The notes under the pieces: generated by a model | Database searches by the model: none | What the model was told of the DNA's origin: nothing | Seen by the model: only the letters and a program-made list of their open reading frames with translations | In this document: one piece after another, positions 54,951-64,000 of the stretch | How positions within the stretch are numbered: the first letter of the stretch is position 1 | How the letters are laid out: the number at the start of each line of letters is the position of its first letter | Position numbers and translations under genes: made by a program | DNA from: Laguncularia racemosa | Lineage: Eukaryota > Streptophyta > Magnoliopsida > Myrtales > Combretaceae | Direction: 5' to 3' | Length of the DNA: 64,000 bases | Assembly: GCA_037954665.1 (NCBI GenBank) | Contig: JBBMOL010000441.1 | Span: 186,001-250,000, forward strand

Positions 54951-55803
54951 CTTCTGTGTTCCTTTTCTTTTTCTATGTCTTTTGCTCTCTCACTCTCCCT
55001 CTATTTTTCACTCACCTTATATTTTACAAAAGATTGTTGTAGCTGTAACTGATCCTCATACACCTGTTTAGGTGTTAAGGGTTTAAGATTATAACTTTTG
55101 CCATGGTGAACAAGTGTATACTTGTTAGAAAAGCCATCATGCATAACCTTCTTATCAAACTGCCATGGCCTCCCCAGCAACACATGACACGCCTGCATCG
55201 GCACTACATCACATAACACCTCATCCTCATACCTACCAATGCGAAAAGCAATCAAGGCTTGCTTACTCACCTTAGTCTCGCCACTATCATTCAGCCACTG
55301 CAATTTATATGGGCTAAGGTGTTTGGTAGTCTTGAGTCCCAACCTCTCAAGAATAAAAGTACTCACCACATTAGTGCAACTCCCCCCATCAATGATCAAA
55401 CTGCAAATATGATCACCTAGATAACATCTAGTATGAAAGATATTCTCTCGTTGCATCTCCTCTTCTGCCTTCACTTGCACATTCAAAGCTCGCTTCACTA
55501 CTGCCACTAACTTTCCTACTGCAGGCTCCTCGTCATCACTAGTGTCCTCTAATGGAGGCATATCATCATCTTCACTATCCCCCTCAATCTCATACTCACC
55601 ATCATCATGTAGAATCATAACACGTCTATTCGGACATTGACTAACAATATGACCTCTGCCTTGGCATTTAAAACATTTAATGTCATGATTTCTAGGAGTA
55701 GAAGAATCAGGTTTACCTTGAGTACCAGGAGTAGAACCCACTTGCTTCTACTCTCCTTTTGGTTTGGTGCGTAAAGACTTTTCTTCCTTCTTCCATTGGT
55801 TAG
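54951..55803 (-). pseudogene. CRM-2 gag end, zinc knuckle and protease
   Basis: Left of the Athila-2 insertion the frame resumes as NQWKKEEKSLRTKPKGE, meets a stop, and goes on (MGSTPGTQGKPD at 55741). The zinc knuckle CFKCQGRGHIVSQC at about 55680-55640 is intact with CX2CX4HX4C spacing. An acidic linker follows. Protease has LIIDGGSCTNVVS at about 55400-55362 (DGG, the form seen in these elements) and VLLGRPWQFD near 55180. This is the stretch deleted from CRM-1. A charged linker leads to RT. Confidence 0.88.
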
Positions 55804-57207
55804 TGATACGCTCAGAACATATATATAAAATGGGAGTGTAAATTGCAGCAAGTGCACTGGTCGTATCAAGTAATAGAGTGGTGAAAAGTAAGGTTGTCGA
55901 TTCCTCGAGGAACCAATAGAGTACTAGATCTATGGCAATTCTTATCAATATCTAGGACATTAAAAAGGGGTTTTGAAATGTCTAAGCTAAAAATTTAACT
56001 TAAAGCAAACAAGGAGAATTTTATGAACAATCTATCAATTATGAACGCGGGAAATTAGAATTCACCTTAGATCCATTAATCAAACTGCTACCATGTTATA
56101 TCAACTAGTGGTTATAAGGTTATTCAAGTGAGTTTAGAAAATCCTTTTTAAGGATGTTAACCTTAAATCAATTAGTCGGCTTCCGCGTCTCCAATTAACC
56201 AAGGAATCAAAATTATGTTCATACACCTCCCGATGTTACAAGCAACTAATGCCCTAAATCAATTAACCCTAATCCCTTAGTGATTAATTAACAAGAAACA
56301 TTGCATTGCGCCAACCATAAACTCTAATTAAACCAATTATCTCAACTCCCGTATTGATAATCAATCTAATTAAGAATTCCTAACAAATCCTAATCAACTC
56401 TCGTATCAAAAGGATTTCTAACAATTATAATCAAAGACCAATTATAATTGAAATCAAAGGAATTGCAATCATGAATAATCCTAATCATATAACATGGCTA
56501 CAATTATCCTTTTAACATTCTAGGGTTTCATCCAATTTCCCAAGGAAAAGACTTAGCAATTCATGGAGATAAAGACATGATTATGATTCAAGGAGATTCG
56601 TGTAAAATAAATCATAGTCAATGGTTGGATCAAATGCTTGAATTGCATATCAGAAATAAAGTTCAGAAATCACCAATTCAACAATACAAATAATACCTTA
56701 ATTGAAAGGAACTCCACAAATCCTTCACAAAGGATGATAATCTCCACGAAGATCACAAAGTTTTCTCTAAGATTTGATCTCCACATTTCTCCTTTAAAAC
56801 TAGGTTAAAACTACTCTAAGAACACTAAAATTTGACAAAAGTTCCTCCACAAATCGACCTAGGACCTATATATATGCAAGGGGAGGCGAGAAGATGCAAT
56901 TAAAACAAGACCGGCCCAAGGCCGGCAGCCTTTATTTAAGCCGGCCATAAAGGTCGGCGGCCTTCATTTAAGCCGGCCATAAAGGCCGGCGGCTTTGCTT
57001 TTTTTTCCTTTGCCATCCTTCAATCTTTTCATGCTTCAATTTGTATGCAATCTCTCCAAATTGATTAAGCTTTGAACTCAAAGTCCTCCAACATCTGAAA
57101 TGTAAAAATAAACATGATTAAGTACCATTTCCTTGTGATTTCTCTAAAATCAATAATGAATACTCGCAAATTGCTTAATGAATTATGAGTAAAATATGCC
57201 TTTATCA
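55804..57207 (-). repeat. Athila-2 3' LTR (left copy)
   Basis: 1404 bp to CCTTTATCA, followed by the tract ACTCCCCTACACTT (one change from the Athila-1 tract). TATA (CTATATATATGC) is at about 56866-56877, and a GGCCGGC array lies at 56910-57000. Confidence 0.92.
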
Positions 57208-58692
57208 ACTCCCCTACACTTAAACTTTTGCTTGTCCTCAAGCAAAATAAAACCAAAAAGAAATCCATCATATAAAGTACAAAAAAAAATTATTATCATA
57301 CGAATTTGAACATCTGTCATTTCTACTTCTGACTCACTACTTTGTGATGCCCACCACTCAAACCAAACTGGGAATATGTGATTAGAGTACTATACTCAAA
57401 ATTAACCAACTAATCTAGAGAAAACAAAATTTAATCCAAGCGTTTAACCTAAGAATTCTTATTCCAAAAGGAGATATTCAGTCCTAAAGGAAAAACACCC
57501 ATTTAAACTTCACTGGCAATTAGCAAGCATATGATCCTTCACATCACTTCTTTAAACAGGTCAACATAAAATGAAAGCATATGGTATCAATTCCTTTCCT
57601 AGATTTTCTCCCTTTTTTTTATAAGTCCTGTAACTTATTGATGAGCATTCACTAAAACTCTACTTTTTTTCTTTTTTTCTTTTTTTTTCTTTTTCTTTTT
57701 TATAAAATAAGTTCATGTATTGAACTTTTGCTTCTCCGCCCTTATTGCTATAGTGAGATCACTGATTCGACACATCCCGGGCTCATCACCCAAGTGACCA
57801 GGTTTTAAAGGGTCCCCATCGAACTCTCCCTCAATCTAGCATTCAAGTTTGGATACTCTTAACTCAATTACCTGAGTCATTGGAGTAATGCAACTTATTT
57901 CATTTGAATGCTATACAGAATTAAGACTTTTTTATAAGGGATCACTAAGTGAGGAGTTTCCCTTACCTCTTTCATTAGATGTTGAAAAGCTTTCAAAGAA
58001 ACTTCCAAGAAGATATACTAGCTAGAGAAGAGACCCAAAGTAGACCTGTTTATCTTTCACAAGAGGACTCAATAGACTCTTAAACTTCAAATTATAAGAC
58101 TAAAAACATGGTAAATTTGATTTCTAATGATTTTATTCATTAATTTTAACTAAGTACAAGAATCACAACAGTGGTGAGTAGGGCATAATAATGAGTTATT
58201 ATTTTTAATAAATCATAAACAGATGCAAAAGGCTATTGTTTTTTTTTTTCCATCAAAATTTTTGAAAAAAAATTGGCCTAAAAATTGTCAAAAAACTCAG
58301 GGACAAATACAGTTCAAGATAATGGAAGAGTATGATCATCAAAGCACAGAACAAGCAATACTCATCTCAACTTTAATACCTACATTCCCTTCCCCACACT
58401 TAAGAATAGACAGTGTCCACACTGTCTCACATCAATGCAAATAACAAAATAGGAAGGAAATAAGAAAAAAGGAACTGGTACTCCCCTGGTATAACATGTA
58501 GAAGCCATATTTAAATCCCATCAAAGCTGAACTTGGAGAGATTGGTCCTTCTGAACATTCACCTTGCATTTTCCTAAAAACAATTAAAAGAAAACCAACG
58601 AAACACAATAAAGTAAACATAAATATAGGCTGCCTCCCATAGAGCGCTTGCTTTATAGTCATCAGCCTGACTATCAGGGTTTGTCATCTCAG
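57208..58692 (-). other. Athila-2 3' non-coding region
   Basis: Counterpart of 34842-36330. It contains the conserved block (CACATCCCGGGCTCATCACCC, CCAGGTTTTAAAGGGTCCCCATC) at about 57772-57830 and the second AAGTGTGGGG tract near 58395. No gene is supported. Confidence 0.65.
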
Positions 58693-61382
58693 TTTAAATC
58701 AAGGAGTTTAAACAACTCCTCCAACACCATCGTCTTCAGATTCAGATTCCAAGCTTCCTTCTATGGTATGGTGCCCTTCTTTTCAGCTTCCACTAATGTT
58801 TTGTAGGTAGATATCAACAAACTTACCTGCTGGATGTCTGTCCTTGACCACCTTAGGATTTCCCTATGTTCATCCAACTGGCCTTGAATCTGCTGCTACA
58901 ATTCTCTTGTCATAGGCGCTGGATTAATGTGAGGCCATGGATTTCCTGAATTCAGACACTCATAATCAAACAATTGATTAGAAAAGACATTAGGTTCAAG
59001 TGTCTGCATGGGCATTAGTGTCGGCATTGGTAGCTTCTCATAGTGGTCTGTCTTCTCAAAAGCAACAATATTTTTAGTCTGGGGTACTTGCTCACAGCCT
59101 TTGTTTTCTTGCTCATCCTCATTCCCCCAACCATCTATCTTATTCAAGACAGCTTCAAGAGTGGTTTGCCCTACATCTTCCTCCACATCATTGTTAGTAA
59201 TTTCACCCTCAGCAGATATGTCATAATACATTGCTTTCTCATTAGAGAAAAACACAGGATCATACATATCAAATGTTACCTGGTCATCTAGTTCTCTAAG
59301 GGTGAGCTTACCTTGTCCTACATCAATTAGAGCTTGACCTGTGGCTAGGAATGGTCTACCCAAAATGAGTGGAATGTCCTCATCTTCTTCCACATCCAGT
59401 ATGACAAAGTCCACTAGAAATATGAATTTATCGACCTTGACTAAGACATCCTCCACTGTACCTTTGGAAAACCTTAAGCTCTTATCAGCTAGCTGCACAG
59501 TGATTGGTCTCCTCTTGCACTTTTGTGGCTCTATTCCAAGCTTCCTAAAAACTGAATGTGGCATTAAATTAATACTTGCACCAGAATCAATCAAAACATT
59601 CTCAAAATCAATATTACCAATGGTGCAAGGGATATTGAAACTTCCCTGATCTTTCAGCTTTCTAGGTAGCTAAGCAAATTTCTTCTCTATGATAGCTGAA
59701 CTCTCGCCAAGAAGCATTACTTTCTCAACACTCTCCATGGATCTTTTGTTAGAGAGCAGCTCTTTCATGAATTTAGCATAGGAAGGAATTTGCTTCAGGG
59801 CCTCTAAGAGAGGTATATTGATTTGAAGCCCTTTAAATATGTCACAAAACCTGGCAAACTGGGCTTCCAACTCCCTCTGCTTGAGTCTTCCTAGGAAAGG
59901 GATAGGTGGAACATAAGGCTGCAACATTGGTGCTTTGGATGTGAGTTCCTCCTCCTTCTGCTTACCTTTCTCTGGATCTTTCTCTTGAATTTTTACCTGC
60001 CTTTCAACTTTCTTCACCTCCTTACCACTCCTTAGCATGATGGCATTGACATGATGGGTGTTCTCCTCAGTTTTGCTAGGCAAAGACCCTGAGGGTCTAG
60101 TAATTAGCTGCTGTGCAATTTGATCGAGCTGACCCTCTAAGTTTCTGATAGAAGCTTGTTGGTTTTACAGGAGGGTGTCAGTCTTTTGCATGTAGCTCCT
60201 CATGAGCTCTTCCATCTGAGTAGGTTGCTGTTGAGAATAGGCATTCTGAGCAGAGGCTTGTTTAGGAAATCCAGGGAGCGGGTTAAGTGCTTGATTCTCA
60301 TTCCTCCATGAGAAGTTTGGATGATTGTGCCACCTAGGATTGTATGTATTCGAATATGGTCCTTGAGTGCCTCTCTGGCGGTTGCCTGCAAAGTTTACCT
60401 GCTCTCCACTAGATGGAGCTGACAACTTTCCAGCCATGCACTCACTAGCTGAGTGAGGTCCTGAGCAAATTTCACAACTAGAAGATGGATTAGCATTAAA
60501 AGAATTTGAATAGGCGAGTCTACTTACTTGAGTGGTGAGGGCAGCTATCTAAGTAGTCAATTGAGCCATATTGACATTGTCATTCACTGAAGATACTCTT
60601 GTACCACTTCTCTCAGTTTGCCAATTGTGTGCACTAGAGGCCATCTCTTCTATCAATGCACTGGCCTCTAAGTAAGTTTTTCCCATTAGTGCACCCCCAG
60701 CTGCAGCATCTACAAGAGACCTCAATGTCTCATCCAGACTCAAGTAAAAGATCTCAATGAGGAGATTGTCTGGTAAACCATGATGTGGGCATTTTCTAGT
60801 TGCTTCCTTGAATCTCTCCCATGCCTCATAAAGTGATTCACCACTAAACTTTGTAAAGTTAGTGATGTCACTTCTTAGTTTGGCAGTCCTAGTTGGTGGG
60901 AAGAATCTCCTCAAGAACTTGATTGAAAGGTCTTCCCAGGTAGTGACAGATCCTTGGGGCAATGAATAAAACCAAGCTCTAGCTTTATCCCTTAATGAGA
61001 AAGGGAAAAGTTGTAGTCTTATGGCATCATCAGTGACACCATTCTGCTTGACAGTGTTGGTGTATTGAAGAAACCCAACAAGATGATCATCAGGGCTCTC
61101 ATTTGAATACCCTCCAAACTGACTCGATTGCACCATTTGAATGAGTGCCGGTTTAAGCTCAAAATTGTTAGCTTGTATAGTTGGTCTAACAATGGGTGGT
61201 TCCTGAATCCTAGGAACAGAGAAATCTCTAAGTGCTCGCTGAACACCCTGAATCTGGCGATTATCCTCATTCGCCATCTCTTTTACTTGTTTTCTATACT
61301 TGTTGTCTCTTCTAATCTGGCGTAGAGTACGCTCAATCTCAATATCGAAAGGTAGGAGATCAGCACTCCTACTCTTGCGCAT
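58693..61382 (-). pseudogene. gag: Athila-2 gag-protease
   Basis: The start is taken at ATG 61382 (MRKSRSADLLPFDIEIERTL), not the upstream in-frame ATG at 61430, because Athila-1 aligns from here. The capsid runs uninterrupted to 60549. A zinc knuckle CEICSGPHSASEC lies near 60480-60445 (CX2CX3HX4C), then a proline/glutamine linker. Protease has NVLIDSGASINLMP (about 59605-59560) and IPLILGRPFLATG (about 59385). An acidic tail ends at TAG 58896 (TREL*QQIQG), and the frame after it is conserved in Athila-1. Three internal stops (60547, near 60165 and near 59670) all align with glutamine codons in Athila-1. It lacks RT, RNase H and integrase. Confidence 0.9.
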
Positions 61383-61472
61383 GTAACACTTGCAAAGAGA
61401 CCAAAAGCCAAGAAAAACGTAAAATTGCACCTAGACTACCAATAGAATTACGAAATCTAATATCTATTAGTT

Positions 61473-61489
61473 CCCCGGTAGCGGCGCCA
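61473..61489 (-). other. Athila-2 primer-binding site (tRNA-Asp type)
   Basis: CCCCGGTAGCGGCGCCA on the plus strand is the reverse complement of TGGCGCCGCTACCGGGG, close to the Athila/Tat PBS, 6 bases from the LTR at 61496. Confidence 0.9.
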
Positions 61490-61495
61490 AAAACT

Positions 61496-62945
61496 TTATA
61501 CGCTCAGAACATATATATAAAATGGGAGCATAAATTGCAGCAAGTGCACTGGTCGTATCAAGTAATAGAGTGGTGAAAAGTAAGGTTGTCGATTCCTCGA
61601 GGAACCAATAGAGTACTAGATCTATGGCAATTCTTATCAATATCTAGGACATTAAAAAGGGGTTTTGAAATGTCTAAGCTAAAAATTTAACTTAAAGCAA
61701 ACAAGGAGAATTTTATGAACAATCTATCAATTATGAACGCGGGAAATTAGAATTCACCTTAGATCCATTAATCAAACTGCTACCATGTTATATCAACTAG
61801 TGGTTATAAGGTTATTCAAGTGAGTTTAGAAAATCCTTTTTAAGGATGTTAACCTTAAATCAATTAGTCGGCTTCCGCGTCTCCAATTAACCAAGGAATC
61901 AAAATTATGTTCATACACCTCCCGATGTTACAAACAACTAATGCCCTAAATCAATTATCCCTAATCCCTTAGTGATTAATTAACAAGAAACATTGCATTG
62001 CGCCAACCATAAACTCTAATTAAACCAATTATCTCAACTCCCGTATTGATAATCAATCTAATTAAGAATTCCTAACAAATCCTAATCAACTCTCGTATCA
62101 AAAGGATTTCTAACAATTATAATCAAAGACCAATTATAATTGAAATCAAAGGAATTGCAATCATGAATAATCCTAATAATTCCTAATCATATAACATGGC
62201 TACAATTATCCTTTTAACATTCTAGGGTTTCATCCAATTTCCCAAGGAAAAGACTTAGCAATTCATGGAGATAAAGACATGATTATGATTCAAGGAGATT
62301 CGTGTAAAATAAATCATATTCAATGGTTGGATCAAATGCTTGAATTGCATATCAGAAATAAAGTTCAGAAATCACCAATTCAACAATACAAATAATACCT
62401 TAATTGAAAGGAACTCCACAAATCCTTCACAAAAGATGATAATCTCCACGAAGATCACAAAGTTTTCTCCAAGATTTGATCTCCACAATTCTCCCTTAAA
62501 ACTAGGTTAAAACTACTCTAAGAACACTAAAATTTGACAAAAGTTCCTCCACAAATCGACCTAGGACCTATATATATGCAAGGGGAGGCGAGAAGATGCA
62601 ATTAAAACAAGACCGGCCCAAGGCCGGCAGCCTTTATTTAAGCCGGCCATAAAGGTCGGCGGCCTTCATTTAAGCCGGCCATAAAGGCCGGCGACGTTTC
62701 ATGGAAGGTCGACCATAAAGGCCGGCGGCTTTGCTTTTTTTTTTCCTTTGCCATCCTTCAATCTTTTCATGCTTCAATTTGTATGCAATCACTCTAAATT
62801 GATTAAGCTTTGAACTCAAGGTCCTCCAACATCTGAAATGTAAAAATAAACATGATTAAGTACCATTTCCTTGTGATTTCTCTAAAATCAATAATGAATA
62901 CTCGCAAATTGCTTAATGAATTATGAGTAAAATATTCCTTTATCA
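61496..62945 (-). repeat. Athila-2 5' LTR (right copy)
   Basis: 1450 bp. The GGCCGGC array at 62615-62735 has one more unit than the left copy (ACGTTTCATGGAAGGTCGACC insert). TATA is at about 62567-62578. Confidence 0.93.
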
Positions 62946-63644
62946 GTTAGTCTTCCAAGTGCATGAACTAGCACCCTGTTGAAACTGTGCAATACTACTA
63001 CCTTTCCTCCTGTGTTGGTTCTCAACCTTTATAGCCATGTGAACCATATCTTCCAATTCCACATAATGCTGCAATTCCACTACATTTTCTATCTCTCTAT
63101 TCAAACCCGCAAGGAATCTAGCCATGGTAGCCTCTCTATCCTCCTCAACATTTGCTCTAATCATAGTAACCTCCATTTCCTTGAAATACTCATCCACACT
63201 TTGACTTCCCTACTTAAGAGTTTGCAATTTGTTGTGCAACTCACAATAGTAATAACCAGGAACAAACCGCTTCTTCTCCCACTCTAAGTATGCCTTGGGA
63301 TCATTCTTCCCTTAGAAAGGAGGAATCTTCATCTTTATACTACTCAATTGATTATCCTCTCTATTCCTACCACCATAACCTTTATAACTCCCAATAGAAG
63401 GTTCATCAAATCCATCATCAGAAAGTTCATATCCACCCCTTTGTCCTCTCTTAGAACAACTTTCCCTCTTACGCCCTTGAAAAATGTTTTTAGATTGCTC
63501 TAGTTTTTGCTCTACCGTCTCATGAATTTGTTTCATTCCCTCTTGAAACATCCTCTTCATCTCACTCCTCAATGCCTCAATCACTAACCTAGCATCAAAC
63601 CTCCCCTTCTCACCTTCTGGAGAATGCTGCCTCGACATAGTTCC
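62946..63644 (-). pseudogene. gag: CRM-2 gag N-terminal part
   Basis: The start MSRQHSPEGEKGRFD is at about 63638. Coiled-coil-like EALRSEMKRMFQEGMKQIHE, a charged linker and KMKIPPF are followed by a stop at 63312 (TAA/TAG after IPPF), then GKNDPKAYLEWEKK. That motif is joined directly to RFVPGYYYCELHNKLQTL (about 63270). CRM-1 has 58 residues more between these motifs, including the VWWDQL block, so an in-frame 174-bp deletion has removed the gag centre. The part up to GASSCTWKTN at 62946 runs into the Athila-2 insertion. A stop after LQTLK is at the same site as in CRM-1. Confidence 0.88.
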
Positions 63645-64000
63645 TGCAATAAAGGTTAGTACTAACACAAATATATAAAATTAAGCCTCACGATTCACTC
63701 CCTTACGTGTTTCACTCAAAGGATAATATCCCACAATCACTCGTGTATTCTCACAAGCAAGGATGATATCAACTCACCAATCCCTCTTCTCAATTCTCTT
63801 GGAACTAACCCAAACTACACCAATCCCTTCTGCAGAATTCAAGAACAACTCTAGGGGCTTGAATTTTCCTCTTTTTCTTTCCTTTTTGTTGCCTTTGTTT
63901 CTTCCTTTTGTTCTCGTTTTTTTTTTTTTTAACAAGCTTAATAGGATGCACTACACTACTCAAGAAACAATTAACACTATAGACTTGAGTATGGAGCTAT
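63645..64000 (-). other. CRM-2 leader, partial
   Basis: The sense strand has TACTAAC (plus 63655-63661) then CTTTATTGCAG just before the gag ATG, a good splice-acceptor context. Beyond it the sequence parallels the CRM-1 leader (CACTCGTGTAT, AACTAACCCAAACTACACCAA). Poly-T lies near 63918. The PBS and 5' LTR are outside the window. Confidence 0.6.

Larger units (their letters stand above)
55804..62945 (-). mobile_element. Athila-2: non-autonomous gag-protease Athila-like element
   Basis: LTRs 55804-57207 and 61496-62945, TSD GTTAG at 55799-55803 and 62946-62950. The right LTR begins TTATACGCTC where the left has TGATACGCTC, a change in the terminal dinucleotide. By hand the LTRs differ at about 14 sites (about 1 percent), with a 10-bp indel and an extra repeat unit in the right copy. 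It is inserted in the gag of CRM-2, between the core and zinc knuckle. Its layout is the same as that of Athila-1. Confidence 0.94.
51263..64000 (-). mobile_element. CRM-2: CRM-like chromovirus, split by Athila-2, 5' end outside
   Basis: 3' LTR 51263-52032, purine tract 52033-52043, pol 52044-55000, gag/protease 55001-55803 and 62946-63644, leader to the window end. Coding sequence is close to CRM-1 throughout, but the LTR differs in its U3 array. The left LTR end reads CGATACGAACC where the solo LTR has TGATACAAACC, so the terminal T has changed. The 5' LTR and any TSD lie beyond 64000. Confidence 0.88.

Noticed and set aside
1..64000. Search for host genes, tRNA or rRNA genes and centromeric satellite
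   Set aside because: No exon-like conserved protein outside the element genes, no cloverleaf or rRNA core sequence, and no high-copy satellite period were seen. This was by eye, so small features could be missed.

Overview
The window is repeat-rich plant nuclear DNA. Every stretch that could be assigned belongs to LTR retrotransposons of the Ty3/gypsy type, nested inside one another. The evidence is TG...CA long terminal repeats with 5-bp target-site duplications (TSDs), the plant primer-binding site (PBS) TGGTATCAGAGC, a second PBS of the TGGCGCCGTTGCCGGGG type used by Athila/Tat elements, and recognisable gag, protease, reverse transcriptase (RT), RNase H and integrase remnants. No host gene, rRNA or tRNA gene, CRISPR array or bacterial-type operon is supported. 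An angiosperm is likely; the species cannot be read from the window. CRM-like chromoviruses would fit pericentromeric heterochromatin, but no satellite is visible. Clade names come from remembered family features, not from a search.

Layout, left part (1-33 kb): an LTR end (1-806) and a Tekay/Del-like gag (807-6430) form the oldest layer. The gag is broken by a 4.05-kb non-autonomous element (A, 2191-6240, TSD CTATA) and by a second LTR element (J, from 6431), whose own LTR holds a solo LTR (6758-7970, TSD GTTGT). J is cut by an Athila-like element (Athila-0, 9259-32817, minus). That element carries element C (9420-21874, TSD TCTAG), element D (21933-25564, TSD CCTAG/CCTAA) and a solo CRM-type LTR (26815-27587, TSD AGCAT). 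C in turn holds a 1.73-kb solo LTR (10784-12513, TSD GCACA) and a nearly full-length CRM-like element (CRM-1, 13760-19729, TSD GCATC).

Right part (33-64 kb): an LTR (G', from 32818) is split by the gag-protease Athila-1 (33443-40544, TSD ATTAG). Then come another LTR (H) whose 63-bp tandem repeats run into a 500-N gap, an Athila 3' fragment on the plus strand, element E (43526-48603, minus), the gag end of element F (48604-51262, minus) and a second CRM-like element on the minus strand (CRM-2, from 51263 past the window end), split by Athila-2 (55804-62945, TSD GTTAG).

Functionally these are mobile elements at different stages of decay. CRM-1 and CRM-2 are the only copies retaining RT, RNase H and integrase, both with disabling mutations. 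A, C, D, E, Athila-1 and Athila-2 lack most or all of RT to integrase yet keep LTRs and PBS, and usually PPT and TSD, so they would have moved with enzymes supplied in trans. The most notable patterns are: an LTR type that contains a second PBS inside itself; GC-rich inverted-repeat arrays just upstream of the predicted TATA box in several otherwise different LTR families; a palindromic TATA region shared by the short-LTR families; a conserved non-coding block in the Athila 3' region; and nonsense codons in Athila-1/-2 that are all explicable by C-to-T change.
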